In this document: positions 1-7,177 of the stretch, in pieces
Position numbering within the stretch: the stretch's first letter is position 1
Layout of the letters: each line of letters begins with the position of its first letter
DNA from: an uncultured Lactobacillus sp.
GTDB lineage: Bacteria; Bacillota; Bacilli; Lactobacillales; Lactobacillaceae
Reading direction: 5' to 3'
DNA: 40,465 nt
Assembly (NCBI RefSeq): GCF_947367125.1
Contig: NZ_CANBCQ010000026.1
Location: forward strand, 1 to 40,465
Position numbers and translations under genes: made by a program
The notes under the pieces: model-generated
Seen by the model: only the letters and a program-made list of their open reading frames with translations
Databases searched by the model: none
Told to the model about the DNA's origin: nothing

Positions 1-463
1 CCTACTTTGATTAAATAAATAATTAAAAAATCAATTTACGAGAAAGATCTATTTACACAAAAGATTTGACAGTTTCAGAAAATTAGTAATTAAGTAAATT
101 TTATCAAAAGCCTATAATCTTTGTTTTTATGTTCAATTTTCAAGAAAAAGAGGGCCTATAACTCTTTTATTAAAATTAGTGTTTTAACAAAAGAGTTTGG
201 TAAAAATTTAAAAGAGAGGTGTTTTGAGTAAAATAATTGGCAAGATGTACTTTGTTTTATTGATGTCTTCATTGAATAAGTATTAATGCTATAATTCAAA
301 CACGGAAAAAAACCAATAGTTGTGATCGTTGACGTCAATCATAATTTTAGATAAAAAAGCCTTACCATCGACTTTTCAAGCGTCATCATGTAAATATTTT
401 CGATGCATTGCGCATTAAGTATAACACAGCAAGTTTGACTGCTTTAAAAAGATAATTAATTCA

Positions 464-613
464 TGATATAATTATCTTTATACTATTAAAGTTAATTACT
501 TCAATAGTCAGGTTGGTAAATTAGCTTAGTGCTGCGCGATCCAATACATGATATGTAAAAGTGGTACTAAGACAAAAAGACTGTAAGTCTTGCTGATTTG
601 CAGTCTTTTTTTA
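464..613 (+). ncRNA. Possible small RNA of about 130 nt
   Basis: An extended -10 promoter (TG-A-TATAAT, 464-472) with a weak -35-like TTTAAA at 443-448 would start transcription near 479. A Rho-independent terminator follows at 574-613: AAAAAGACTG pairs with CAGTCTTTTT and runs into a T tract. No convincing reading frame with a ribosome site lies between them. It has no match to the CRISPR repeat complement, so it is not a second tracrRNA. An antisense or copy-control RNA is possible, but the function is unknown. Confidence 0.35.
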
Positions 614-950
614 TGCTCTATCTTTTATAACATATCTAATATTATGTAAACTCTTTTATTAAAAGAAGAACTTTAATTAAAGAGTTGTATTATACAAATA
701 ATCTTTTAACTAAAATAATATGCTGTTCCTTAAAGGATTATCTGAAATATCTATCTTTTATTACTCAAATTTGCTCAATTCATTAGCTACTTTACCAATC
801 AACTAGCAAACTTACGCTCTACATCAGAATCAACCGCTATCTTTTCCATTTGATGGGTCCAAGTCAGCTATTGCTCCTCTTTCCCATTTTTAGCAACTGC
901 ACTATTTAGTAAAACTAATGGAAATATGGGAAGAGTTTTTCGAAATTAAT

Positions 951-1049
951 TTGGCTTATTAATCAGCTATGCTATAATTTAATTATCATTTAAGATCCAA
1001 TAACAACGACTTTTAAGTCATATTTTAAGATAGATATTAAAGAATACCT
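951..1049 (+). promoter_or_regulatory. Leader and promoter of CRISPR array 1
   Basis: TTGGCT (951-956), 16 bases, then TATAAT (973-978) preceded by TG forms a strong promoter that would start near 985. The leader is about 90% identical over roughly 83 bases to the one before array 2. It contains GACTTTTAAGTC (hairpin), and TTAAGATAGATATT, which pairs across an AAAG loop with AATACC plus the first bases of repeat 1. Confidence 0.7.
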
Positions 1050-1268
1050 ATCTTAGATGTATGTCGTTTCTTTAAGGTGGTAACCGCAAAAGCCTGTCGA
1101 ATAATCAGCAGGCTTATCTTAGATGTATGTCGTTTCTTTAAGGTGGTAACCCCTTAGCCCATTGATTAACCCAGTAACCATATCTTAGATGTATGTCATT
1201 TCTTTAAGGTGGTAACCGCCATCTAATTCTTCATCTTAGATGTATGTCATCTTTTAGAGTAATAACTT
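1050..1268 (+). CRISPR. CRISPR array 1 (type II-A-like, 4 repeats)
   Basis: Repeats of 36 bp lie at 1050-1085, 1116-1151, 1182-1217 and a degenerate terminal copy at 1233-1268. The consensus begins ATCTTAGATGTATGTC and ends AAGGTGGTAACC. Spacers are 1086-1115 (30 bp), 1152-1181 (30 bp) and 1218-1232 (only 15 bp). Spacer 1 is itself an inverted repeat (AAGCCTG...CAGGCTT). Leader-side promoter, 36/30 geometry and degeneration at the 3' end fit type II-A. The array lies about 12 kb from cas9 and has no adaptation genes nearby. Confidence 0.92.
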
Positions 1269-1309
1269 TTTATTATTAAAAGAGAACTTTAATCAAATAA
1301 GAGTATATT

Positions 1310-1354
1310 AATTAAAAGCTACCCTTTTCTGGTAGCTTTTAATTATGTTTTTTT
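1310..1354 (+). terminator. Terminator after CRISPR array 1
   Basis: AATTAAAAGCTACC (1310-1323) pairs perfectly with GGTAGCTTTTAATT (1331-1344) across a 7-base loop and is followed by a run of T. It would end the array 1 transcript. Confidence 0.75.
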
Positions 1355-1438
1355 ATTCAATTCATTAGTTGCTTTAAGTAATTTTTTCAATGATTTTTCG
1401 AAATCATATTTTTCTTCTGCAGTTAAATTTTTGGTCAC
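1343..1438 (-). pseudogene. Short C-terminal-like gene remnant
   Basis: From a GTG the minus strand reads about 31 residues (VTKNLTAEEKYDFEKSL..., then KKLLKATNELNK). The composition resembles the last helices of a MarR-like regulator. No ribosome site or upstream in-frame coding is present, so I read it as debris of a larger gene. Confidence 0.25.
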
Positions 1439-1447
1439 ATTTTTAAA

Positions 1448-1618
1448 TGATGATTACCCTGAGTTCTGTTTAACTCGTTGGGATGCTGGCTGGGAGCAAA
1501 TTAGAAAGAATATGACTAATGGTACTAATATACTAATATCTTTATACCTGCCTATCAGCAATTAGAAAATAATATCAGAAACTATATTTATGATTATGTT
1601 TTTTTAGAGAAATAAGAA
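1448..1618 (+). pseudogene. Frameshifted gene fragment, identity unknown
   Basis: One plus frame reads a protein-like stretch containing YPEFCLTRWDAGWEQIRKN, stops after about 40 codons, and continues in another frame (IFIPAYQQLENNIRNYIYDY) to TAA near 1618. The frame change falls in a small TAATATACTAATA duplication. There is no start codon or ribosome site. The parent protein is not recognised. Confidence 0.35.
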
Positions 1619-1681
1619 ATGACATTTTCTTATAAAGATCCTAGTCTCAAAAAACAGAAAATTTACCAAGCTTACGGGCAG

Positions 1682-1708
1682 AAAAAAAGACGCTAAGCGC
1701 CTTTTTTT
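1682..1708. terminator. Bidirectional terminator
   Basis: AAAAAAAG and CTTTTTTT flank a small CGC-TAA-GCG stem. It sits just downstream of the minus-strand gene ending at 1743. Confidence 0.6.
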
Positions 1709-1742
1709 GGTTGTTTTTATAGCTAGTAAACAAGATAAATAA

Positions 1743-2387
1743 CTAGTTATCTAAGAACTTAAAATCAAATAAAAAACAGAAAATTTCACATAATTGAATC
1801 GTAGAAAGATTTAGCTCAATATCGTCGAAATGATTATTTGAAAGGCAAAGAAAATTATTCAAATTCATCTTAATTGATGTTACGTAAATATCAAGATCTA
1901 GCATTGTATTGCCTGAACGATATGTACTAAACCAGTTTAATGTTTGGTACTTAAGGTCCTCTTCTATATAATTCAGTTTAACTTTTCCGTTTTTCAAGCA
2001 TTGTAACTTATGCGATAAGTAATCTTTATCATTTATTATTTTTGCTAACTCTTTTAAGGTCTGTGGTTGAGAATCATCTACAAGATGGACTAGTTTTAAT
2101 AAATCGATATAATGTATTAAATAATACATTTGTGCAGCTCTAAAAAAACTACTAGCATCGTCAGAAACATTAACAAAATTGTCCTGTACCTTTTTAAACT
2201 GTATTGAATCCTCCCTATAGACTTTCAGTTTATATTCAGTGAGTGGTTTTGTATCAACAATAACTGTAACATCTTGTATCCCTGGAGAGGCTAAGATTAA
2301 ATGACGAGCAGAATTATTAGTATAATCGACATCAAAAGCAGTTAATCCATTAATTATATCTGCAATATTTTGCACAGTAGCATCCAC
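1743..2387 (-). CDS. Hypothetical protein, 214 aa
   Basis: I do not recognise this protein. It starts MDATVQNIADIINGL, has no signal peptide or membrane segment, and mixes acidic and hydrophobic stretches, with a helical central part (about 75-140) and a Cys/Phe-rich C-terminus (LCEIFCFLFDFKF). An AAGGGAT sequence shortly upstream of the ATG may be a weak ribosome site. A bidirectional terminator lies 35 bases after its stop, so it is probably a single-gene unit. Confidence 0.65.
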   Translation of the reverse strand: MDATVQNIADIINGLTAFDVDYTNNSARHLILASPGIQDVTVIVDTKPLTEYKLKVYREDSIQFKKVQDNFVNVSDDASSFFRAAQMYYLIHYIDLLKLVHLVDDSQPQTLKELAKIINDKDYLSHKLQCLKNGKVKLNYIEEDLKYQTLNWFSTYRSGNTMLDLDIYVTSIKMNLNNFLCLSNNHFDDIELNLSTIQLCEIFCFLFDFKFLDN

Positions 2388-2456
2388 TTTATATCATCCC
2401 TTTTAATATTAATCACTAATGATTTCTAACACTAGATTAGTATGCTCTTTTAGTAT

Positions 2457-3029
2457 TTAGTTTGATTTCGAGAATTTACCCCATTCAATATCAACGCTAG
2501 AAAACAAGTTGCGCAGCCATAAGTAGAATAAACTGTAGCCTGATAACCCCACAGCACCTATCAGCATATATAAATCCACATGATGAACAATACTCATCCA
2601 CAACACAATTGCAATTTGAAGGAATAATAAAGTAACCAATTTGCTTTTCTCTCGCTTATTAGACTGTTGAAATTTTTCTTCTTGTATTTGTTGTTCTTGT
2701 ACAAGATTTTTAAGTTCTGATATGGGATGCATCATACATAATTTAGGATTCAAATGTCCCCAAAAGAAATCAGGTCTAAATCTGCCAATGGTAGTAAACC
2801 AAATTAACCAACTTGGTATTTCTAAAAGCCATACACCTATTAATGCTATGCCACGAAATTGAGTATTGACTGGTAAAGCCATACCACTTATAACACCTGA
2901 GCATAGGCAAATCACAAATAAGAACCATCTTTTTTTAACAAAAAAGTCATTTATTCTTTTATCATGCGTATTAAAAATCAAACCAGGACATACGTATTGC
3001 TCTTCTTTATTATTGGTCTCCTCTTCCAT
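2457..3029 (-). CDS. Multi-pass membrane protein, 190 aa
   Basis: The start at 3029 is chosen because AAGGAGG lies 7 bases upstream; an earlier in-frame start at 3068 has no such site. An acidic N-terminus (MEEETNNKEEQ) is followed by about four membrane segments: roughly residues 35-52 and 58-80, then after a Gln/Lys-rich cytoplasmic loop about 132-150 and 153-172. No catalytic motif is visible and the family is not recognised. Confidence 0.7.
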   Translation of the reverse strand: MEEETNNKEEQYVCPGLIFNTHDKRINDFFVKKRWFLFVICLCSGVISGMALPVNTQFRGIALIGVWLLEIPSWLIWFTTIGRFRPDFFWGHLNPKLCMMHPISELKNLVQEQQIQEEKFQQSNKREKSKLVTLLFLQIAIVLWMSIVHHVDLYMLIGAVGLSGYSLFYLWLRNLFSSVDIEWGKFSKSN

Positions 3030-3084
3030 TAATATCCTCCTTGATTTATTTTTATTACTTGTCAGCATTCTAGTTACATTTTTT

Positions 3085-3127
3085 CATAACCTACCCCTCC
3101 ATCAAATAGATGGAGGGGTAGGTTATG
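3085..3127. repeat. Perfect 19-bp palindrome with AAATA loop
   Basis: Bases 3085-3103 (CATAACCTACCCCTCCATC) are the exact reverse complement of 3109-3127, separated by AAATA. There is no T tract on either side, so it is not an ordinary terminator. The core CATC-AAATA-GATG and the flanking ACCTACC recur at 4484-4511 with paired base changes in the stem, pointing to an IS200/IS605-type terminal hairpin or a REP-like unit. Confidence 0.7.
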
Positions 3128-3154
3128 TGTCTGCCTGTTAAGAAATATATCTTA

Positions 3155-3544
3155 TCATCCGTACGTTACAATTTCAATGTGAGCAATGCACTCCGTTTTG
3201 ATAGCAAAATCTCTAACGTAAAGTTGACTACTTCTATCAGCAGAATATTCATCACCTTCAAAATCACTTTCTACTAGTGGTTTAAAAATGCCATTTTCAT
3301 CTTTACTTCCAAGTACATGCGCATTAAAGTAATATCTGCTCATGTGCATATTGGCATAAACAAGATCATCTGCAGAATCATCATCATCTACATTTGAAAA
3401 TAATGCGTAGAATGTGTTTTGATTACCGTACATATACTTCTTCATTTTAATTTTTACCAAGTAATGATCCTTGATATCTTCAATCTTATTTGTAAAACCA
3501 CTTTCATCGGTTTTAATTACAGATAATAAATCTTCTAAGTCCAT
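3155..3544 (-). CDS. Hypothetical acidic protein, 129 aa
   Basis: This small soluble protein has a central acidic run (NVDDDDSADD, near residues 51-60). It has no signal peptide, membrane helix or known motif. An AGGAG ribosome site precedes the ATG at 3544. Function unknown. Confidence 0.65.
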   Translation of the reverse strand: MDLEDLLSVIKTDESGFTNKIEDIKDHYLVKIKMKKYMYGNQNTFYALFSNVDDDDSADDLVYANMHMSRYYFNAHVLGSKDENGIFKPLVESDFEGDEYSADRSSQLYVRDFAIKTECIAHIEIVTYG

Positions 3545-3753
3545 TTTTATCTCCTATTGTTTAGTTTTTTCATTATTTTTGCATATCTTAATAATATTCC
3601 TTTTAAAACGCTATTTCTCAGTTTCTCTATTTTACCTAAACTGTTATCAATATACTTAATTTAAAGCAAGCATTTCTTCTGTTTTTGAAATATCAACAAT
3701 ATTTAATCGTTTTCTTGTATTCTTTGTATAGAAATATCGGAGGAAACGATTTT

Positions 3754-4485
3754 ATGACTAAGAAGATCTTAGATAAGAATTATATTTTATCTAAATATGA
3801 TATCATCAAAACAAATAAGCACCGCTTACCAGTTAGTCTTGATTTTACTAAAGCGGAAAACGATTTTATTAGAACTAATTTTCAAAGTATTGAGAAACTC
3901 TACGTTTATTTTGGAGATCAACCAACGCACGGTAATGTATGGATCCCAGATGATATTTACATCACGGAAATACAACAGCTTGCTCAAGAGCTAGGATATC
4001 CTCCCCACTCTGTCGATTATCCACGATCAGCTTCGGCTATTCATCGTTTCAAAAGAGATTGGAAAGGAGTTCTTGAAATAGCATGTATTAAAGCTACTTT
4101 TTGCTCCGCACAATCTAGGGTAAGCAAGGAAGAAATACTTTATAAATCCAGACAAGTATTTGAGAATAGCAACATGAATTATTTGCCTGCTTGGAAAGAA
4201 CTAAAGCGGCTAGGAGTCCCTGTTGCGTCCATTTATCTGTATTGGAATAAAGTAGAAGATTATCGAAAAGAACTAGGAATCCCTTCACGAGCTGAATGGG
4301 AGTGGCAGGTACGCTCTGCTTGCTTAGAAGATGCCACTATAAAGCTCATTAATGCTTCTGATAATTGCCCCATTACGATTAAGTCACTTGTAAATCAAAG
4401 CAGATTAAAACGCTGGGAAATTGCTAGAATCATTAAACAATATGGTGGTCTAAATAAATATATTACTGCTATTAGTAACAAATGA
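3754..4485 (+). CDS. Protein with homing-endonuclease-associated (HNH_repeat-like) repeats, 243 aa
   Basis: The ATG at 3754 is chosen because GGAGG lies 9 bases upstream; the frame stays open further 5' without such a site. Two to three helical units of about 40 residues follow the pattern of homing-endonuclease-associated repeats: one around YPRSASAIHRFKRDWKGVLE, one around YLPAWKELKRLGVP...YWNKVEDYRKELG, and a weaker one at the C-terminus. Such repeats usually bind DNA. No HNH or GIY-YIG nuclease motif is visible, so this is probably a DNA-binding protein. It is one of few plus-strand genes here, and its stop overlaps the start of the IS-like hairpin region. Confidence 0.6.
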   Translation: MTKKILDKNYILSKYDIIKTNKHRLPVSLDFTKAENDFIRTNFQSIEKLYVYFGDQPTHGNVWIPDDIYITEIQQLAQELGYPPHSVDYPRSASAIHRFKRDWKGVLEIACIKATFCSAQSRVSKEEILYKSRQVFENSNMNYLPAWKELKRLGVPVASIYLYWNKVEDYRKELGIPSRAEWEWQVRSACLEDATIKLINASDNCPITIKSLVNQSRLKRWEIARIIKQYGGLNKYITAISNK

Positions 4486-5262
4486 CCTACCACCCATCAA
4501 ATAGATGGGTGATCTCTTTGTTTAGAGTTTTTCTGCGAACAGCCTGACTTCTGCTCTTCATTCAAAAATGTTCGCTCAATTTATTTGAGCTTCGTGGCTT
4601 TTTAATTCCCACCAGAGCATAAAAGAGCTGGTTCTGATAACGATGCCGTTCTTTTTGCCAATTCTTAAATGGTGCGGACTAAGCACTGCAATTTGAGCCT
4701 GAGCGCCAGCCCTGGTTTGATACTTAACGTTTTTAATCGTTGCGGTTTGGCGATAATACTTACGGCTTTTAAATCTCGGCTTGCCCTGCTTAACCTGCTT
4801 TTTAGTCAAAAAAGTCCACATGGCATCGCTAAAGCGCTCCACTGTAAATTGCAAAGAAGTGCTGTTAACTTTCTCGAGCCATTCATACTCTTTACGCATT
4901 AAGGATAGCCAGCTCTTCAAAATACCGATTTTTGGGAACTTTAATTCAGGATTGGCCTCATAGCGTGCCTCAAAGGTAGCCACAAATTGATTCCAGACAA
5001 AACGATTAGCTCCAAACAACTGCCAGATCCAAGCTATTTCTTCGCCTTCTGGATAGATGCGGTATTGTCTAGTGCCAAGCTGAATCTCATGCTCGGCCAG
5101 CTTAGTTTTAAAAGCCATAGTTTCACCTCCTTAATAATTTAAGGATAGCAGGAAAAACAGGCTAATTCAGGAAAAGTCCAGAGAATGAACAAAAAAAGCA
5201 GGAGAAAGACCAAATTCATCCCCTCATCAATAGCTGGGGCGGTATTCTATGTTCTTTCTCCT
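4484..5262 (-). mobile_element. IS200/IS605-type remnant, internally deleted
   Basis: A 5' fragment of tnpB is bracketed by hairpin ends. At 4491-4511 CACCCATC pairs with GATGGGTG across AAATA (right end for the minus-strand element). At about 5213-5243 a CCCC...GGGG palindrome lies inside an AGGAGAAAGA/TCTTTCTCCT stem (5200-5209 with 5253-5262), a likely left end. The coding part is visibly richer in G+C than its neighbours. No tnpA is present. The transposase middle and C-terminus are missing while the right-end sequence is kept, which implies an internal deletion. Confidence 0.6.
4576..5118 (-). pseudogene. tnpB: Truncated TnpB (IS605 OrfB family), N-terminal fragment
   Basis: The 180 codons match the N-terminal helical region of IS605-family TnpB: QYRIYPEGEEIAWIWQLFGANRFVWNQF, then the conserved LKFPKIGILKSWLSL-like and KQGKPRFKSRK segments. 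Intact TnpB is about 370-410 residues; the RuvC and zinc-finger half is absent. The last ~20 residues (SSFMLWWELKSHEAQIN) look like readthrough into the right-end sequence. An AGGAGGTG ribosome site precedes the ATG. A functional nuclease is not expected. Confidence 0.75.
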
Positions 5263-5283
5263 AACTGTTTGCTCTTATTGCAT

Positions 5284-5335
5284 AAAGAATGCATTTTCAC
5301 TTAATACCATTGACTTAAGAAATGCATTCTTTTTA
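5284..5335 (-). terminator. Terminator of the gene at 5333-6400
   Basis: AAAGAATGCATTT (5284-5296) pairs with AAATGCATTCTTT (5320-5332) across a 23-base loop, directly after the minus-strand stop codon. On the minus strand the stem is followed only by a short T run, so efficiency is uncertain. Confidence 0.45.
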
Positions 5336-6400
5336 TTTATTTTTATTATTAAATTGAAATTTGTGATCCATTTTTATCCTAAAAGCAGGTAATTTGCTTT
5401 TAGGATAAACTCTGTTAAGCAAGTCCTTGGTTTGGTTCTCATCTATATTTTGACTTAATTGCTCTGATTTTTCTTTAAATTTTTCAGCTAGTAAATCACC
5501 GTCAGTGAAGCGTGAATGATAGTTTTCTTTTTCAAAATTAATAATTTTTATGCCAATAGTCAGATTAATATGCTTAAGATTCTCAATTGTCTTTTTACGG
5601 TAACGATTTAGGCTTGCCTTATAGACTGCTGAATAAACTAGTTTTGCTACTAAGAAATCGCCACGATCATAATCAGAGATAATTCTAGGGTTAATGCTGG
5701 TAGCACCACGTATACCAGAAACAGTTGCATCCATTTTCATGACACCACAGTGCAAGATGTTAGTTAAGCCAAAGCCATATTGTATTCTTCCCTTGGTCCT
5801 ATATCGTTTAGCATAGCTCTCTCCTACAACAGCATCCCCAATAGCAATGTCTTGATAGTCTTTATTGCCAAAATACTTAATATTATTCACTGGTAGCCAA
5901 AGATGATAGTCAATTGCAATATCATGGCTCCATTGCGTAAAGTAGCACCAGCTCATTTTCTTTTCATCGCTAAGCAATAGAATATGGTCTAAAAGAATAA
6001 AACTATTATGCGATTCAGGATCTGGAGATGTAATATCTGATACTACTGCCAACCATTTAAATGATTTATGATTTTGAACAAATGGCTTTAGTATATCTCT
6101 ATTGCTTGCTTCATTTTGAGTATCATGCTTATGCCAATTTCTTGATTCAAACATAGCTTGTTTTACATTTTCTTGGCAAGCTTCATTAATCGTTTTGTAC
6201 TTTTTAGGAATATCTGATGTTAAAAATTTAGGGTAAAGCCAAACTTTGTCCTTAGCAAATATTTCCTTATTTAGTAAGTCAAAATATTTTAATTTTTCTC
6301 TTGTGTTGTGATAATCACTGCGATTTATCAAATCTTGTTTTATTTTCTTTTTCTGTTTTATTTTCATAGAGTGAAGCCTTTTTTTATTTAGCTTTTTCAT
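5333..6400 (-). CDS. Hypothetical protein, 355 aa
   Basis: The start at 6400 follows a good ribosome site (GGAAAGGAAG). The first 25 residues are highly basic (MKKLNKKRLHSMKIKQKKKI), suggesting nucleic-acid binding. The middle holds an aromatic, His-containing stretch (about 145-175, SWCYFTQWSHDIAIDYHLWL) and a GDAVVGESYAKRYRTKGRIQ segment; the C-terminus is helical and basic. No family is recognised. Its upstream region shares a 50-bp element with the region upstream of the recombinase gene at 10098-10718. Confidence 0.7.
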   Translation of the reverse strand: MKKLNKKRLHSMKIKQKKKIKQDLINRSDYHNTREKLKYFDLLNKEIFAKDKVWLYPKFLTSDIPKKYKTINEACQENVKQAMFESRNWHKHDTQNEASNRDILKPFVQNHKSFKWLAVVSDITSPDPESHNSFILLDHILLLSDEKKMSWCYFTQWSHDIAIDYHLWLPVNNIKYFGNKDYQDIAIGDAVVGESYAKRYRTKGRIQYGFGLTNILHCGVMKMDATVSGIRGATSINPRIISDYDRGDFLVAKLVYSAVYKASLNRYRKKTIENLKHINLTIGIKIINFEKENYHSRFTDGDLLAEKFKEKSEQLSQNIDENQTKDLLNRVYPKSKLPAFRIKMDHKFQFNNKNK

Positions 6401-6529
6401 TTTTTACTTCCTTTCCGTATACCAAAACTTTAGCATTTTTAGACGTGTAATTCTTGTTTACTCAAGATTGAGCATTTTCTGTTTATTTGATATTTCTGAA
6501 CTTGCCTAATATTTAACTCACTTTATTAG

Positions 6530-6579
6530 TAGTTATCAGCCTTTTTTATGAACTTGATCTTAGAATCGTCCTCTCAGCA
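6530..6579 (-). promoter_or_regulatory. Shared upstream element, copy A
   Basis: About 50 bases running from TAGTTATCA through ATGAACTT and CTTAGAAT to CTCTCAGCA. A near copy with the same block order lies at 10783-10833. Both precede minus-strand genes. Probably a common promoter or operator. Confidence 0.4.
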
Positions 6580-6602
6580 TCCCTTTTTATTCAAAATGCA
6601 TT

Positions 6603-6630
6603 AAAAAAGAGCCATTTTTTATGGCTCATT
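6603..6630 (-). terminator. Terminator of the methyltransferase gene at 6649
   Basis: GAGCCAT (6609-6615) pairs with ATGGCTC (6621-6627); on the minus strand the stem runs into TTTTTT. Confidence 0.65.
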
Positions 6631-6648
6631 AATTTAACATAATAATGA

Positions 6649-7167
6649 TTATTTTTGATTTATTTTAATTTCGCAGGTAACTAATGTATCATTGTGGCTT
6701 CCACCGTGTGCAACTATCAAAACTCGATAGAGATTAAACCCTCTTTTTATCCCTATTCCATTTGAATTCCACCCAAAGCAAATACATTTGCCATTGGGTT
6801 TTAATATCCGAGCTATCTCGTCCAAATGTTTTCTCCGCCAAGAAGCTTGCGTATCTGCTTGTGTAACTTCAAAGCCAAAATTATGATAACTTTCCGATAC
6901 TTGTCTAGTAGAGTACGGTGGATCGTATAGTACAATATCAGCCTTACCCGTAGGAATTGATTTCAAAAACTGTAATGCATCTTCATGATAGTCTGAATCT
7001 ACATTAGGATTTAAATCATTAGTTAAAGTTCCAAACTCTCTTTCACCGTTTGAAAAGGGATCAACTACAATTTTATTTTGCTCTACTTCACAGCTAAGAA
7101 GGTCATGGATTGGCTTAATGAAAAAGGTGTTCTTATTAGGCATCGCCCATTGTCTTTCAATTAGCAT
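6649..7167 (-). CDS. DNA methyltransferase with DPPY motif (orphan), 172 aa
   Basis: The catalytic motif of amino-methyltransferases is visible as VLYDPPYS around residue 91, followed by an FGFEVTQ...WRRKHLDEIARILKPNGKCICFGW region typical of the downstream methyltransferase fold. VVDPFSNG near residue 36 fits a SAM-binding motif. These features indicate N6-adenine or N4-cytosine DNA methylation. The start at 7167 is preferred over 7188 because AGAGGTG lies just upstream. It overlaps or abuts the preceding gene, so the two are probably co-transcribed. No restriction enzyme is nearby, which suggests a protective, anti-restriction role. Confidence 0.75.
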   Translation of the reverse strand: MLIERQWAMPNKNTFFIKPIHDLLSCEVEQNKIVVDPFSNGEREFGTLTNDLNPNVDSDYHEDALQFLKSIPTGKADIVLYDPPYSTRQVSESYHNFGFEVTQADTQASWRRKHLDEIARILKPNGKCICFGWNSNGIGIKRGFNLYRVLIVAHGGSHNDTLVTCEIKINQK

Positions 7168-7177
7168 CTTTTCACCT

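Larger units (their letters stand above)
1..1049. other. Gene-poor region upstream of CRISPR array 1
   Basis: No reading frame here has both a ribosome site and credible composition. Visible items are a TTGACGTCAA palindrome (329-338), a TGCTATAAT extended -10 motif (287-295), and the motif ACTCTTTTATTAAAA occurring twice (about 162-176 and 652-666), each near an AAAGAGTT inverted partner. At about 760-900 the minus strand holds short stretches of protein-like sequence broken by stops, probably decayed coding DNA. The last 100 bases are the array leader. Confidence 0.5.

Noticed and set aside
156-338. A 60-codon minus-strand frame
   Set aside because: No ribosome site, low-complexity composition, and overlap with palindromic regulatory-looking DNA. 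Probably chance.
464-613. Possible alternative tracrRNA upstream of array 1
   Set aside because: No stretch complementary to the repeat beyond a few bases was found.
1614-1625. AAGAAATGACAT, identical to 12 bases of the repeat complement
   Set aside because: Considered as a second anti-repeat. There is no partner for the lower stem, no nexus-like structure and no suitable terminator placement, so it is more likely chance.
5200-5262. AGGAGAAAGA/TCTTTCTCCT as terminator of the gene at 5333
   Set aside because: The minus strand does end in a T run, but the 43-base loop contains another palindrome and the position fits an IS end better. Treated as part of the IS remnant.
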